Source: Hyalella azteca
Lineage: Eukaryota; Arthropoda; Malacostraca; Amphipoda; Hyalellidae
Direction: 5' to 3'
DNA: 64,000 nucleotides
Assembly: GCF_000764305.2 (NCBI RefSeq)
Contig: NW_025931949.1
Coordinates: forward strand, 806,001 to 870,000
Shown here: piece by piece, positions 1-14,900 of the stretch
How positions within the stretch are numbered: position 1 is the first letter of the stretch
How the letters are laid out: each line of letters begins with the position of its first letter
Position numbers and translations under genes: made by a program
Notes under the pieces: model-generated
Seen by the model: only the letters and a program-made list of their open reading frames with translations
What the model was told of the DNA's origin: nothing
The model's database searches: none

Positions 1-2760
1 TCCCAGCCATTGTCGGGCTAGACACACGACACTCGTTCTTTGAGTCAAGTGCAAACTCACACGAGTCCAAAATTTTTTTCTTATTGTAAGGATTGTCCAT
101 CAAGGTGGACAAATTCTAGACAAAGTGAGACTTTACAATTTCTCGACCATAAGATTTGTTTGAATATAATAATTCTCTTACTAAGCGGGATTAATGCGTA
201 AAAATAGTCTTATTCTGACTGATGATCGAAAACTTTTTATTATAATACGCAAACTTCATCAAAACAAATACGATGAGAAACAGGTATTAATCCATATCTA
301 CTGCTTTGTTCAAATAATGTTTGGTATCTTGGAGTAAAATGAAAAAAAAGATCGAGCTCATTCCTGATAAGTAACAATGATACAACTGACCAGAAACGTT
401 GAGTTAATGGGACACTTATCATAATATTGAGGTTGCGGGAAACTGAACATCAAACAATTGATAATATCTATTTACTAGCACATACTTCCTTTGATTCGCA
501 AGATAATTTAATATTAAAGGCAGAATAACCGGGATGAATAGTTTTCAATAGCCATCCATTTTTTGCAGAGTTGCACGCATTTGACGTACAATAGACGGTC
601 AAAAGCCATGCGCGTCGAGCTAAACAAAAGAGAACTCTGCTCTATAAGAAAAGACAAAGCACGTCTCCTCACAGCATTACAACCAACAAACTCCTTAGGG
701 TCAAACGCGAACTTGTGGGGTTCAGTCCACTGGGATAATATGTGTAATATGTGCATATCAACTATACTTTGCACAGAGTTAAAATGAAAATTCTATGATA
801 ACAATCAATGAATATCCGCTACCATGCAGTGAAGATGATATATTTTACTTTTGAATAAATTTACGAATATACACGAATTATGGTTTGGATCTACTTTTGT
901 AATGCCAAGCTGAGATCCCCAAATCCGATAATTGTTTTCTTACTCGGAGGACAGTCGATCGAATGTAAACGACTTTAGCATTCCCAATGAATGTATCAGC
1001 GCAATTGTATCTGAACAAACCAAGGTATAACACATTTTTTGCCAGTGTTTTCATTATTCGTTCAAATTCTATCAAATTTAGCTTGCATCACGTTCGAATT
1101 TCAATATTTTATTTATGTAAGGATATTATTTTATATACAGTACAAGAACATTAAATATTTTGTCAGATAACAGGGGTAAGGGGTAACAGGGGATGAGATT
1201 AATTGAGGGTTAGAGAGGTGAGAGAGGTTAGAGAGAGAGAGCGTCAGAGGGGGTGAGAGAGAGAGGATAAGAGGGGTTGAGAGAGAGGGTTGGACACAAG
1301 ATGGAGGTCGAGTGAGAGCTGAGAGTTGTATGAGCACAGCAGGTGCTGTTTGACGCTGTGTGTCTGTGTAGTGTGTGGTTGTGTGGTGCTTGCAGTGGAG
1401 TGAACACCATACTTCATGAGTGTGTAGTTGTGCTTAACGTAAAATATATTGACCAGGGAAATAAATTGTGCTTGTTGACGGTACGTTTCATAGGTTGAAA
1501 AAATCGAAGAGATGCTTGTTAACTCAATGAAAATATTATAATCAATTGTAGATTTACGTGAATGCATCATTATTAAGTTTCAGAAATGTCTGCATTTAGC
1601 AAAAAATAGCATAAAAATTTCGTGGTTCCTTCATAAAAATTACGATGACATGAATGATGTTCAAAAGCACGTGAATAAATGATGAATTCTATATTGCTAC
1701 ATGATCACGCATAATTTATTTGAAGAGTAAAACGATTCTTAATGAACATGAAAATGGGGACATAACACTAAAATCTATTAGTTGAGAATCGATACTGAGG
1801 TCAATGAATTTAAGCGAACCCAAAATACCAGCGCCGACAGAACTCCGCTCGAGGCCATTAAAACGAAATAGAAACATTTAACTTGCGAGCCGTTCACCTC
1901 ATTGCATGAAACTCTGATGTCAGACTTTCTCGAGATTCGTCGTCTTTTTAATTGAAAAATATCATTTAATAAAATATTTTTATAAAATTTCATAAATTCA
2001 AAGATAGTTGTATGAAAATAATTATTAAATTATAGATACCTCATGTAGAAGTAAGAGAATTCATTTTTAGTTTTTGGCATGGCTTCCATTTCATGCACTG
2101 TTTGGGCATACCAGTGAACAAACTTCGAGTTCAAGCATCGTCATGTACTATAGTTAGTCTAGTGCACCCCTAAAACTTGGAAAGAATTATACAAAAGTTT
2201 AATTATTTATGCAATATGCATGCCTTCTTCTTCGATATCATATGTGGATCATGCACAATGCGATTCCGTATATCCTTGGCTACTGAAATAATTGTCATGA
2301 TAATCATGGCCCTATACTCATGCCTGAAATAAATCCGGACCTCGACTACACAGAAGAATTTAAAAATATTAAGGTTAATGTATTTGAATGAGAAATTAAT
2401 GTTGCGTAATTAACATGCCCGTTAATAAATGAAATTGTTCCATCGCAGAAAGTCTGCGGTGAATAAAACACGTATTTCAATAACTTGGTTCCACGTTACA
2501 ATGCACGACGAAAAGCGGACCTTATTTCATATTAGAGCTTATCTGTTCCTATAATACAAGAATTTAAATTATTAATGTCGAAAAGCTCACTAAATTTATG
2601 CTTCTACGAAAGAGCAAATCATGGTGAAATGAACCGAAAATTGCATGCCCCATAGTGCTGATTTGCAAGTTGACAATGATTTGATTAATACAAACGGTAT
2701 TCCATCCTTAAAACACGAAAATATTAAAGATTTAGTCATTTGAAGTTTTATTTGGGTTCA
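1..2760. other. upstream non-coding region of gcm
   Basis: No convincing coding exon on either strand; open frames are short and AT-rich. It holds a GA-rich simple-sequence tract (listed separately, about 1186-1330). Enhancers or 5' untranslated exons of the downstream gcm gene could lie here, but I see no TATA box or other decisive promoter element. Confidence 0.5.
1186..1330. repeat. GA-rich simple-sequence tract
   Basis: Long purine-rich run made of GAGAGA and GGTTAGAGAG-like units with few pyrimidines. The apparent open frames on the minus strand (Leu/Ser/Pro-rich) are products of this composition and not genes. Confidence 0.85.
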
Positions 2761-2798
2761 CCAGATATTGCAGCAGTGAAGCAGCCGCGGATCTAGCG

Positions 2799-2954
2799 AT
2801 GTGCAGCGGTGTGAAAATGACCGACGCTTGCACAACAAAACTCCCTTCCTCGACCGTCTCTGCCACATCTTCCCCGTCACCGTCCCCACAACAGCAAAAA
2901 ACTCCGCCGTCACATCCATTTGAATGGGATATCAACGACTCTAATGTTCCAAAG
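2799..2954 (+). CDS. gcm: gcm exon 1 (N-terminus, start of GCM domain)
   Basis: Codes for a Ser/Pro-rich N-terminus and then [12 protein letters not shown], the first block of the GCM domain. It ends at AAAG|gtaaga, phase 0. Start chosen at the first ATG in frame; the frame stays open back to a stop near 2738. AG dinucleotides near 2764 and 2773 could be acceptors, so this may be an internal exon with the true start upstream. Confidence 0.85.
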
Positions 2955-5900
2955 GTAAGACTAAAATATGACGGTAATGGCTAAATTGCGGTAATTTAAG
3001 CAACAAAATTACAATTAACAACAGATTTAACACAATAAATTTCATCTTTCAGTGTTGAACAATTGATTGCCAATTAAGGTATCCAATATTTTCACGTATT
3101 CTGGGTTGTTTCAAATGATGATTCGAGTACATTGATTGGAATAAAGAGAAACTTTATCCCATACTAATGCGCTTTAAAGAATTTTTAGAGACGAATGCAT
3201 GCTGATTGATACAAATTATTAATAAATACAATAATTATGCACTAGGCAACAAAAATCACTTCTAGAAGAATAAATGGTTGAATAGTCGGGAAATAAATAT
3301 TCAGAAAATAATAACCTTGCCTAATCAGAATAATTAATTAACACAAATGCTCAAACCGCCCTTCAGGTGAGCCAGTACGACAGGTTCAGCGAGTGGTCGG
3401 ACGGGCACAGCCGACACGTGTATGCCCCGACACTGGAGGAGGCGCGTAAACACGCGTCAGGCTGGGCCATGCGGAACACCAACAATCATAACGTCAACAT
3501 CTTGAAGAAGTCATGTCTGGGTGTCGTCCTCTGTAACCAGCGATGCACCTCAGAATCTGGTATCAAAGTAAGTTATTATTCAATCAAGGTCGCTGTTGAT
3601 TTATTTGGAGGCTTGCGCTGCTGCGAAAATTTTTCATTCACTTCTATTTTATTTGAGATGGCTGATATATGGCTCACGGGTTCATATACAGTATTTTTAT
3701 ACTCAGTAAACCCCATTTCTTATTTGAGATGGCTGATATACAGTATGTCTCACGTTCATATACCGTATTTTTATACTCACTAAAACATATTTCCAGCTGT
3801 TGGCAATTCTTGTTGACCTGTTACCATTCCGCATAATGTAAAAATGATCAAATACACACTAAGTATAATAGTTTCAATACATATATCCTCATTAATTATT
3901 TTATTTATAATTATTATTGATAAAGGTAACGTTACGGCCGGCCATCTGCGACAAGGCGCGCAAGAAGCAGCAGGGTCGGCCGTGCCCCAACAAGCAGTGT
4001 GGGGGGCGGCTGGAGCTGATGCCCTGCAGGGGGCACTGTGGCTACCCCGTCACCCACTTCTGGCGACACACTGAACACGCTATATTCTTCCAGGTGACAA
4101 CTCCATAACCACTGATGATAATAATAACTTTATTGTTAAAAGTTATTATGGTTTCATTATTATGAAAGCGGTCTGCATGGTAATGCGACGAAAGCGAATG
4201 GAAAGCATGGAATATTGTGGGATAATTTTTTAGAAACATTGTTACAAGAATTGCTAAAAATATTTTCTTAATTTTCGTCATTTCTTACAGACAAATAAAT
4301 GCTTTCATATAAAAAGGATAGGAAACTGAAGAATAACGTCATGCTCGTATACAATATGTTTTCCTGTAATAACAAGAAGATAACATGAAGGTCCCTGCGT
4401 TGCAGGCGAAAGGCGTTCATGATCACCCGCGGCCTGAAGCCAAAAGTACGGCGGAGGCGCGCAAGTCGGTGTCGGGCAAAGCTGTCCATGCTACGCGACG
4501 GCCGCCCACCAGAGCACTTGAACATAAGGTAAAGTGTGTATATTTACAAAAAATATAACTCAGTACTCACTGCAGTGAGTGACAGAGAGCGCATTTTCTC
4601 GTCGACAAAAACTTGAGGTCACGGACTGACGGACGGACAGACGGACATGGCGAGCACAATAGTGCATTTTTTCCATAAATGAGAAAATGCGCTAAAAATA
4701 TGATTGCGTGTTTAAGAATCATTTGTAGTTTCAAACATAATTAGATATGTTGAATACGACATGTCTCTATCACGAATAATAGTTATTCATTCACAAAATA
4801 CATTAAAAAGATATCCGTCCATACTTTACTGTTCAGAGATTTGAATATAGTGATCAGAAATGACCACCTCGTGTTTTATTATATTTAATTTGGTGTCTTA
4901 AGAGTATTAACACAAATGAGTATATATCAAAATTTTCAAAAGGCTAACTACTAATAATTAATATGAGTAAATTTTTCGAAAACGTGATATATACATCCAG
5001 AATTCGATAGGTTTTAAGGAAGGCGATCATGAATAAAAAAATTACGAAATTATGCTAATTTAGTTAGGTTTTATTCGTAAATTTCCACAACATATAGAAC
5101 CGTTCAATCGTTAGTTAAAAATTTATTGGTTTGGTTTATGGTGTAAATATGACCGAACAATTTAGCATTGCGACTAATATGAATCAAATACCCTGCCTCC
5201 ACAAAGAAAAAGAAATTGACTTATTGAATCAAAATACCGCACATTTTTCCGTGTAAATCATAAAGTGAGTTTATTTTACTGCACTAACGTCGGTCAATGT
5301 GTCGACAAAAGCATGACTATAGCGCCCCTGCAGCACTTGTGATTCACAAAAGCACTTGAGCGGACACAATACAACACCAGCACATTCCGAACGTAACTCC
5401 TGCTTTCGATAGCAAAGCTTTTTATCGTTAAGGATCTCTTTAAATTCTGTGAGGCTCAAATGGATGGCATAATACATTTATCGATACATTCAGCTTCTAT
5501 AGAAGCATTTACTCAGCCTAATTACATGTAGATTTTGGGTAATGTTTACCAATAAATGTAATCGCATTTCATTTTTACATGGATACATTAAATGTATGAT
5601 ATAAATTTGAGGCACAAACGTTAGAACCTTTACATGCAATCTAATTCCGTTCAATAAAAACACATTCAATTACAATTGTAAACGTGAAACAATTCGATAT
5701 TTAATATTCACCGTACTGTTATGCAAATGAAGAGACTATACCAACTTGATTTATCGAGATTTAGAATATTAATGATATGCTTTCCGTGATGTTGAATTGC
5801 CAAAAGTGAATTGAATTTCTGTTGAAAAAAGTATATTGATACAGAATTCCCTGTCCAGTATGATTATAGTTTACGTTCTGGTCGATTGAAGCAAGTAATC

Positions 5901-8900
5901 CATGGCGTCATTTGGGCAAGAGATAACTGAGTGTGTTCCATCGTAAGTGCCTGAAATAAGGCCCGTAATTTGAATGGATTGTTTAGGAGGCACTACGAGG
6001 GTCGTTAGCACCGGACAATGGCATTCGTAAAGGGCTCAGTGATAGTCGAGGGTCGTTCTTTGGAATGCGGCGTTGAGGGCACAGGGTATGTGGAGTGAGG
6101 GTAAAATTATAGAGTTATATAGCTGGCTCAGAGGGTAGAGCCATGTCATATACATAATATTTAATATGGCTAAACTTTTTCGGACTGCTTTCTCTTGTGC
6201 TTGTACAAACAATGACTAAAAATGCGCCGTGTACAAAATAATTGAATTCAATTAAAGAAACTCAACCAACTAATATAATTTGCTATATTAAAGATATAAT
6301 GTCATTCTGCCTATTGCCACACAACGATATAAGTGAAATATATATATGAGATGGCCGAATGTAAGTGAAATATAAACACACTAGAATAAATCTTTTATGC
6401 CTCGCTGGACATTTGATGCCCTGGGCAAGAAGAGACACTATCTTCAAGTCAATCTAGCGAGTACCCAATCAGATCGAGGAGCACATTGTGCAGAGCTGAC
6501 GCTCTCGCTCATGACAATAAAGCCCGCCGCTCAACATCAAGTGGCAACTCCTGAAGAAAAATGTTAACGCGCACATTGATGGTCCAGTGGCATTAGTGTG
6601 GGAAAATTCTAATACAATATAAAGCAAAATGCAGACAACATGCACGGCGGAGTAATCTTACATTATTCAATTAGTCAAGATGAATACAGATAGAGACAGG
6701 TTGTTAAAGTATGATAATTCGATTAATATATTTTAAACGTACGTACATCGTTTTATCTGAAGCTGTGACATTGTAATATACGAGTACGTCACTCCCGTCT
6801 CGCCGGCTCGTTAACATAAAATGGAGCACATATTTTGTTCGGATCGCTAAATCACTTTCAGAGCATTCCTGTGTGAGCAACACAACTATGATGATGCACA
6901 TTGACAGCATGGCAGGGAAATCCAGAAGGATTAGCACACACTCTGTGTGTCTTGCGTGTCAGACCCGCATGAAGTTTTGCTATAGGCTGGAGGCCGTGTA
7001 TATGTTGCTACTTCGGCAATAGTACGCTTTGTAATTATGAAACAAAAGACTAGTGAACGGTTAGGCTAAATTTTAGAACTCCGTAAATGGACCGTAATTG
7101 ATGATAAGGTATATTCCATGAATTATTGGTATATTTAAGCAAATGATTATGCAGCCCATTATAATTAATAAATATGCGAGTTTGATCTGAATGATGCATG
7201 AGAATTAAATCATTCAGACCACAATATAGATCGATTTTGAGCTCAAACAAATAACATCATTGAAGCCTAAATTGTCTCATTTTCACATTTGGCAAATAAT
7301 AGCATGGAATAAAATTGCTCTCAAGCGACTTTACAAATAATTCACATTTTCACAGTGCACATTTGCACTAATATTACGTTCATTTTAAATAATCTCTGCG
7401 AAACTCTGTTCTATGATGCGTTGTTAGGAAAACTTCGGCAGCATCCACTAAAAACTACAGGCGACGTTAAGCATTATTATCTTTCCGTCATCTGGCATTG
7501 CGAATGATGAAGGCGCGATCGATACACGGCGCACCGTCGATGTCGATAAGCAATGTAGCACCAAAACAAAACCACGATATTATCCCCAGTAGTATGGAGC
7601 CGTGGCTTATGCACGGCTGTTTATGTTTCTGTTATGAGGATGACAGTCCCGAAAATTGATACATATATTGATATTAAGCGAATAAATGCCTAATTTGTAA
7701 CTGCCCTAATATATTTATAAATAGTACGTTCCGAATGTTGCGTAAACGACGGATCATTGATATGTCCTATATATCAGTAATGTTATTTCTTGCTGCGTGT
7801 AAGGAAACATTTTATTATATAGATCCACGTCATTCTTGCGAAAGATTTTCACCTGCGTTATATGTCCGAAAGAGTACGTGCAGAATCAGGGCTATAAGGT
7901 TGCACAAAAAACTCACCGCTTTTGCTCTACCTCAAAATTGCTTTCCGAATTTACTTCACTAAGACTCTGCTTTCCGACTCTGATCGTGTTGAGCAGCAAC
8001 ACTTAGCAGTATTATTGCAAGCGTCATGTGCAGACAGGATCACTAAGCATTAAACTGCTATAGAACCCTATAACTGCAGCCGAAGTGTGATGGCAGCAGC
8101 TAATCCGAAGCTGATCCTCAGGAGCTGCGTTGGCCAAACGTTCAGCCTTGCTAATCTTCAATGACACTCTTATTGCCCCAGCACTCGTTAAATGGTCTTT
8201 ATCTCGCAGCCCTCCGCTTTATCCTGCTAATGAGATCACAAAGATTTCCTTCAGCGGAATCCGCGTTTAAGCCTTGCTGGAAATGAAAAGTAACTTAGTC
8301 AGTGTTTTTGAATACTTCCATAACATAGTTGTTTCAGTCACTGTCATATTGAGCGTATTTGATGATCATTTATTCTGACACGATCTTTTATCTTTAAATT
8401 ATTCGATGTACTATCTTATCACATCTGTATAAAGTCAGGATGTTGGGTAATGTATCATCTGTACAAAGTTAGGGCCTGTTAGGTAATGTTCATACATGTG
8501 TGCGACTGTGAAATAGGAAAATGAAATAAGGTATATAATAATCAGAACTTGTAAGTTACTCAAAACCTTTGCATGTGGCACAAAAGCCATTCAAAACTTT
8601 GTAAAATGATTATTGTAATTTAGGCGTGCGTCCTAAAGAGAAAGTCAGGATGAACAGAGAAGTCAACAAGTGGCCATATTGTGCGCCGTATTTGCTGCCA
8701 TTCCGGGGAACTCCGCCTTTTAGGTGCGTACGAGAGCATCATTGGCGGCCCATACAGTCATGTATCGACCGTCCGTGTGAGAGAGGGAAGTGAGGGAGAG
8801 AGGAAAGTGAGGGAGAGAGGGAAGTGAGGGAGAGAGGGAAGTGAGGGGGAGAGATGTGAGGGAGAGAGAAGTGAGGGAGAGAGAGAAGTGAGGGAGAGAG

Positions 8901-11900
8901 GGAAGTGAGGGGAAGAGGGAAATGAGGGAGAGAGGGAAGTGAGGGAGAGAAGGAAGTGAGGGAGAGGTGGAAGTGAGGGAGAGAGGGAAGTGAGGGAGAG
9001 AGGGAAGGGAGGGAGAGAGGGAAGTGAGGGAGAGAGGGAAGTGAGGGGGAGAGGGAAGTGAGGGAGAGAGGGAAGTGAGGGAGAGAGGGAAGTGAGAGAG
9101 AGAAGGGAGGCAAAAATCCTAAGCAAAAGCAAATAAGAGGTAGGAAGGAAAAATGAAAGCGTCGGTGAGATAACAGTAATTTGAGGTTAGTAACAGGGAG
9201 ATTTATGGTCGTACATGAAACGAATAAATAACTTGTAGACCGAGCTTTTCATTGCTATGTGAACTTAAATTTTTACTCCTACTACCTTTTTTATTTACCA
9301 TTTGAGAGCAAAGGCAAAGACAAACATCTGGCAATGACTAGGATTACATCTATCGATGCAATACAATCCGTATATATTCGTATTTATAGAACCAAAACTT
9401 CACTGTTTACCGTAAAGCAGTCTTAAATAGATTTGTAATTTATCTGACTAGACTATCATGTACGAGGTACCTCACACAAACACACAGAATGCAGGCACAC
9501 AGACCAGCAACTTGAGATGATATCGTATAGAGTGCGTGGGAGGACAACTATCGTAAAAGAGATCCGAAATTTGCCTGAACAATGCGGAGTCTGAACGTGA
9601 TTTATCCTGATAGCGTCCAACTGGGAACATATTTTGCAACCGATAACGAATAAGTCAAGTCTGCAGGCATCATAATATTCGTATATGCATCCATCTAACG
9701 AAAATAGAAGAATAAATCCTATTCAAGTAATTTCAGATTAATGCTATATGGTCCGAAGCATAAACTATAGTTGAATTCTTTTTTTAGCGAATGTCAATAG
9801 TGTGTTCACAAATTATGGCTTGATCGTCCTGAGAAAGAGACGTGTTTTTTTAGGGCACGTGCGGCTGTCAGGGTAACTGAGGTGCAGATCAGAGACGCGA
9901 TAATTAGCTTGTACCACCGAACAACACCAGGCCAGGTGATGCTTCAGTTAGCCTTTTCATTTATGTGGGTATAGAAATGACGGCTACATAGGATTATTAC
10001 TCCGCATTTATAAGCGCAGTAACGTATCACTGTTTGCAACAAACGTACTTCAATAAAATGCGAAATCACCCATTGTATCTAAAATTAATGTTTAATATAA
10101 AATAAGATTAAATAACCGTAGTCATAACAAATAAGTTTTTGGTGCAATTGATTCAACTTAGGAACTTAGAAGTGAAACTACTTTTGTTCACTCTTCTGTT
10201 CCAACTAAACTCAATTGGACGGAAAATCTGGAACGAGGAATCCAGGTAAAATGAAAAAATAAATCGTGCCAGCGGAATTTCGAAATTATATTCAACGATA
10301 GACGCAGCGAAATCATTCCAAAAGAAGTGAGCGCAGATAAAATCTTTTCTTTGGTCAATACCGAACAAGTCAGGAGCTCCAGTTTCCAGTCACAATCAGT
10401 GCGTAGATCCAGGTCACAATTTCTGGCCGTTTGACTGCCATTGATCGTTTGCTTTTCGTATTTTATCGCGTTCATTTATCTCACGAGAGGACGAATGTTG
10501 GCTGAACGCTGCCGTTATTCTGCCGTGATGTGTGATGGTCAAAGGCCAATCAATCTAGACTGATATTAGTCATGATAGAGTTTAGCCATATACGTACCAA
10601 TAAAAATAACATCTTAGATACAACTATAAAATTAATGAAAGCAAAACCATAAATAAAACATCTTCATACACTGTATAAAGATGTTTTCTTTATACCAGTT
10701 TTAATTTTCATGCCCCGATGATGAAATCACGTTCATTTGTTATAACTCATGCTGAACTTAGTACCAGTTTTAATTTTCATACCCCGATGATAAAATCACG
10801 TTTATTTGTTATAACTCATGCAGAACTTATGCCAATAATTCATGCATGTCTTATAACTCATCCTATATCTCCTGCATAACTATGGAGATCGTTCAATTTA
10901 ATCATGTTCTGGACACCCTTGTATTAGACCGTTAAACAACTGCACAAAATAAAGGCGTAGTCGTGATGCCTGATGAGCTAAATACCGCGACGAGTTGACT
11001 TCGTTATGACACGCTGCTTCTTGTTTTTGATGGACTTGGAGGCAATCAAGTAATTTTGAGTAGACTATAAATTAAATAAAATACGGGAGTAACAGGCGGA
11101 ATGGAAAAGGAGCACTCAGAAATGAGTTACAGAATATTATGGAATAGGTATAGTAACATTAAACAACCAAAAATATTTTCCTGAAGGACTATAACACAGT
11201 TCTGAATGTATTTTTACCCAAACGCATCCGTTTACAAGCTCAAAAATAATTTCGGTCGTAAATAGCCGCATAAATATAACCAAAGCTCAATGCAATAAAA
11301 CAGTGAACACACCTCAAAAAAATTATCTCGATAAAAAGACGGGCAGTTCGTCGTAACATCATTTCAGTCGCGTTAAGCGATCATTGTGACGTGGCGGCAG
11401 TTCATAAAACAGAGTTCACCACACGCCCCTTGGTCGTCATCAGTATATATGGTACGCTCGGCCCGAGCCTGTATGGCTTCTGTGCCACACAAAAGCCACA
11501 CAGGGGAGAACCGTCTGTATAAGTGTAATTGGGCGCAAAGAATTCATGACTGATCCATGGGAACGATGGACGTGATGGCACTTGAGCGTAGGGTACGGTA
11601 CTCACGGTGGCTCTTGAACGCAGTCTTTGTATCTTTCTTTGGGATAAACTTGATGATTGATAATAGAAGGAACATTGCAGCAACTGTTATGCAGGTCTGC
11701 ATTGTACACAACAGGAAACATTCGGTGACGGAAATCGCAGTTTATGATTAGTGGTAAGAAAGAAATGGTTCTGGCGTAACGAGCGTTAATGTAAAAATAG
11801 TCTGTAAAAATAGTTAATTTTCATTTCCGTTGGGGTTGGATGCTATCTTCCCTCAATGACGCGAACCAGTGCACCAATTAACAGTTAAGCAATTGAAATT

Positions 11901-14900
11901 ATATTGTGAGAACTTTAATAAACATTAACTTTTCGTTTACTCACTGCCCGCACATGTCCGTAAATTCGAGCACTTCAAATAATGTTCATCGAGTGAGATT
12001 TTTTGCAAGCAGAGAACTTAACCGCAGGCATGGAGTGTGCGGGCGCAAGCAACAACAGATAAAGAGTTCATTGAAAAAGCTGAATTGTTGCATGCGCCGT
12101 AACAGATTTTGCAACAATGCTGCAATCAACCTAGCAATCTAAATCAAGAAAAATCATATTAAACAGTCATGTCCGTGACCACGATCCAAATAGAAAAAGT
12201 GAACCGGCTGTAAAAAGCTCAATAAACACAGATTCGTAGCGTTTTTTACACACGCGCTAAGCACGCGGCCATTCTTGTTGCAAGGCACCTAGCGTGCGTG
12301 TGATCGAGGGTGAAGTCATGGAGCTAAAGAGGCATTAATAGCAGCGCGAGTTATGACCAGGGCTTGTGTTGCATGGCTGGGAGACACCGACGGTTCTCAG
12401 TCACAGGCTTGACCATCTCAATTGTATGGGACGCATTGTAGGGTTAAATCACAAGCAATAATATTGGTTTAGTAAATATTCGTTCATATATTTTCTAACT
12501 TCCAGCTTTATATAATATTTTTTAATGACAATCGTGCCCAAATCTCAGAGAAAAATAGAAATTGATGCAATGTAATGTGCTACAGGGCTCATCCTATACA
12601 ACCAAAACCTCGAGAGTAAAACTGGAGACGCAGTGCAAAATTAAGCGCAGTTTTAACGGATATTTCACAGAGCTTTGGAGCAAACACTGCACAGGCGGCT
12701 TAACTTTACATCTGTCGACGTTCGTTAGCAAGTAAAACAGCCCGACGACTTGGCATTTCGATTGTCAAAAAAGTTTTTCCGTGCAGCTAGCTGACGATGT
12801 TTCTCAACTGGCAAATTTGTTCATAAAAGCAGATAATTTTAACAAAACGATACTAAATGATGTATTTTTTTTTTATGTGAATAGGCACCACATGGTATAA
12901 AAATAGCGCAGGACAAGCAATAAAATCTCGAGATTCGTTTTCTGTCACATTATAAATTGAAACCTTACTCGTATTAATTGTTGAAATTAAATATTCTTCT
13001 TCAGATAATGCAGAAAAATGAATTTATAATAAAAAATTTATGATGATTTTCTTGCAATCTACGTCCAACAATTAAAAATAACAACAAAACATTTCATAGC
13101 AAAAAGCGTCCAAATATTAATAGCGTCTTAAATTTAAAAGGATGTCGAAGGATTTAAACTGACTAAGTCAAACTTAGCAAGTTTCAACAACTTGCCATCG
13201 TAGGAAAAACACTTCCTTTCTAAGAGATAACTCCATAATTATAAAAGCAACACTAAATGTTTCTGATCACGCAGCTGACGGCAATGCTGCAATGAGCCCA
13301 CTTAAGAGCTGTCATGGTCTATATAACCATCCATTTTCATTAGACTAGAAGCATTCATCAAACTTGCCATTAGTCAGACACGAAGTGCAAGAACATGTCC
13401 GGCGTTGCAGCTTCCGCAGGTCACTGCGTTACAGTCACATTGTTTAGCGCGTCACAGCGCCCTCTGCCGCGCAACAGATCACCCCTCTCATGAATGCGGG
13501 GCAAACCTAATTATCAAACCTATACATCCTTCGAGAAAGGGGCGTGGAATCTCAGTGTCTCTTATTTGAATGAGATTTCTATGAGAGGACACGCTTGGTG
13601 CATCATACTATTATTCATGATGGTTTGAACGTACGAGGAAAGGAGAGTCGGAAAATCTTTACTGAATACACAAATATTAATAAAAAAACACATCCAGAGC
13701 TAAGACAAATACCAGCATCGTGAAAAAATTCGATAGGAAAGATGTATATTATTAAATAAATTCAAGCTTATAATTAATGTTTTTATATAGAAAACCAATG
13801 TAAACGGTTGAAATTTTAATTAATTACACGATCTGATTTTCAAGTTGATATTTGTTCCTAAATATGCCGTAATGAATCGGAAGAAGTAGCACACGGGCCT
13901 CATAGAAAGTGTAATAGAACTATTGTACCTTGGGCCACGCATAAGAATGCGAGCACGTGGTGAGGCAGAGACAGATGATCACTCCGCTCCACAAGCCCAC
14001 GGTTATGGACCAACCCGCCATTTGAATATTCGAACAATCGCACGACTGTTGAGTTCAGCTGCTCTTCACTAATGGGAAATTGACGAGTGTCTTGTAAAAG
14101 ATTATTACGCCATAAAAAAATGTAGAATTTATGTTTGCTCTAATAACCGTCCTCAGTATTTAAAAATAGCAATTCTAAGATAACATGCGATGCCCAAATT
14201 CTATTACTATACCAAAATACTATTCTCTGGCATCAGATTACAAATTCAATATTTATTAAAAATCAGAACAGAGCAATAGAATTAAAGGCACAGTTAAAAA
14301 TAGAATCATTCTTCGTTTTCAGATCACGACAGGAGTGAAGCGGTCGTTGTCCGGCAGCTCGTTGAGGGGCGGGGATGGCAGTGGCCCTCCTGTCAAGATC
14401 CTCAAAACTGGACCTCCTCCTCTGTTGCGAGACTACAACCCCAATACAAGTAAGATAAATTGTAATTTATTGATTTACGGTGGAAAATTTGATTTTATTC
14501 TGACATGTTACTTTAAATTTTGTATCAAACCCAATTTTTGAACGAACGCCATATACATTCAAGAAGTCCAGAATCTCTCTTCTAGAGAAAGCTGACAGAA
14601 ATATGTATATTCACGGGACAAAATATTTAAGGATACTTGAATTTGTTGCAGACGTGTGTTCTTGCCCTCCATTCGAGTGTTCGTGCACGAAATCTTCATC
14701 AGTGAGTCAGAGTTATGGTTACCTAGGACGGTCGCCAATGGCTGCAAACACTCCTAGTTTAGAGAACTACACTCCGAGTTTAGATTCGTATTCTTCTCAC
14801 TTAACGGGCATGGAAGGGTATTCGACTACCTCTCCGTGGACACCGGTTGTAGAATGGCCAAATCAAAGTCAGCCAATTCACTACAAAGAGGAGCCCTGGG

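Larger units (their letters stand above)
4529..14322 (+). other. gcm intron 4, 9.8 kb
   Basis: Long intron separating the DNA-binding exons from the activation-region exons. It contains a dispersed hairpin repeat (4546-4701), a 17-bp polypurine minisatellite (about 8779-9102) and a 69-bp tandem duplication (10693-10830). One consensus GCM-type site (ACCCGCAT, 6963-6970) is present, which is not above chance. No coding exon recognised inside. Confidence 0.7.

Noticed and set aside
6963..6970. Consensus GCM binding site ACCCGCAT inside gcm intron 4 (possible autoregulation); another at 31683-31690
   Set aside because: About one or two 8-mer matches are expected by chance in 64 kb on two strands; no cluster seen.
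8739..9132. Two 124-codon minus-strand frames rich in Leu, Ser, Pro and His
   Set aside because: Pure products of the 17-bp polypurine repeat; no start context, splice sites or homology.
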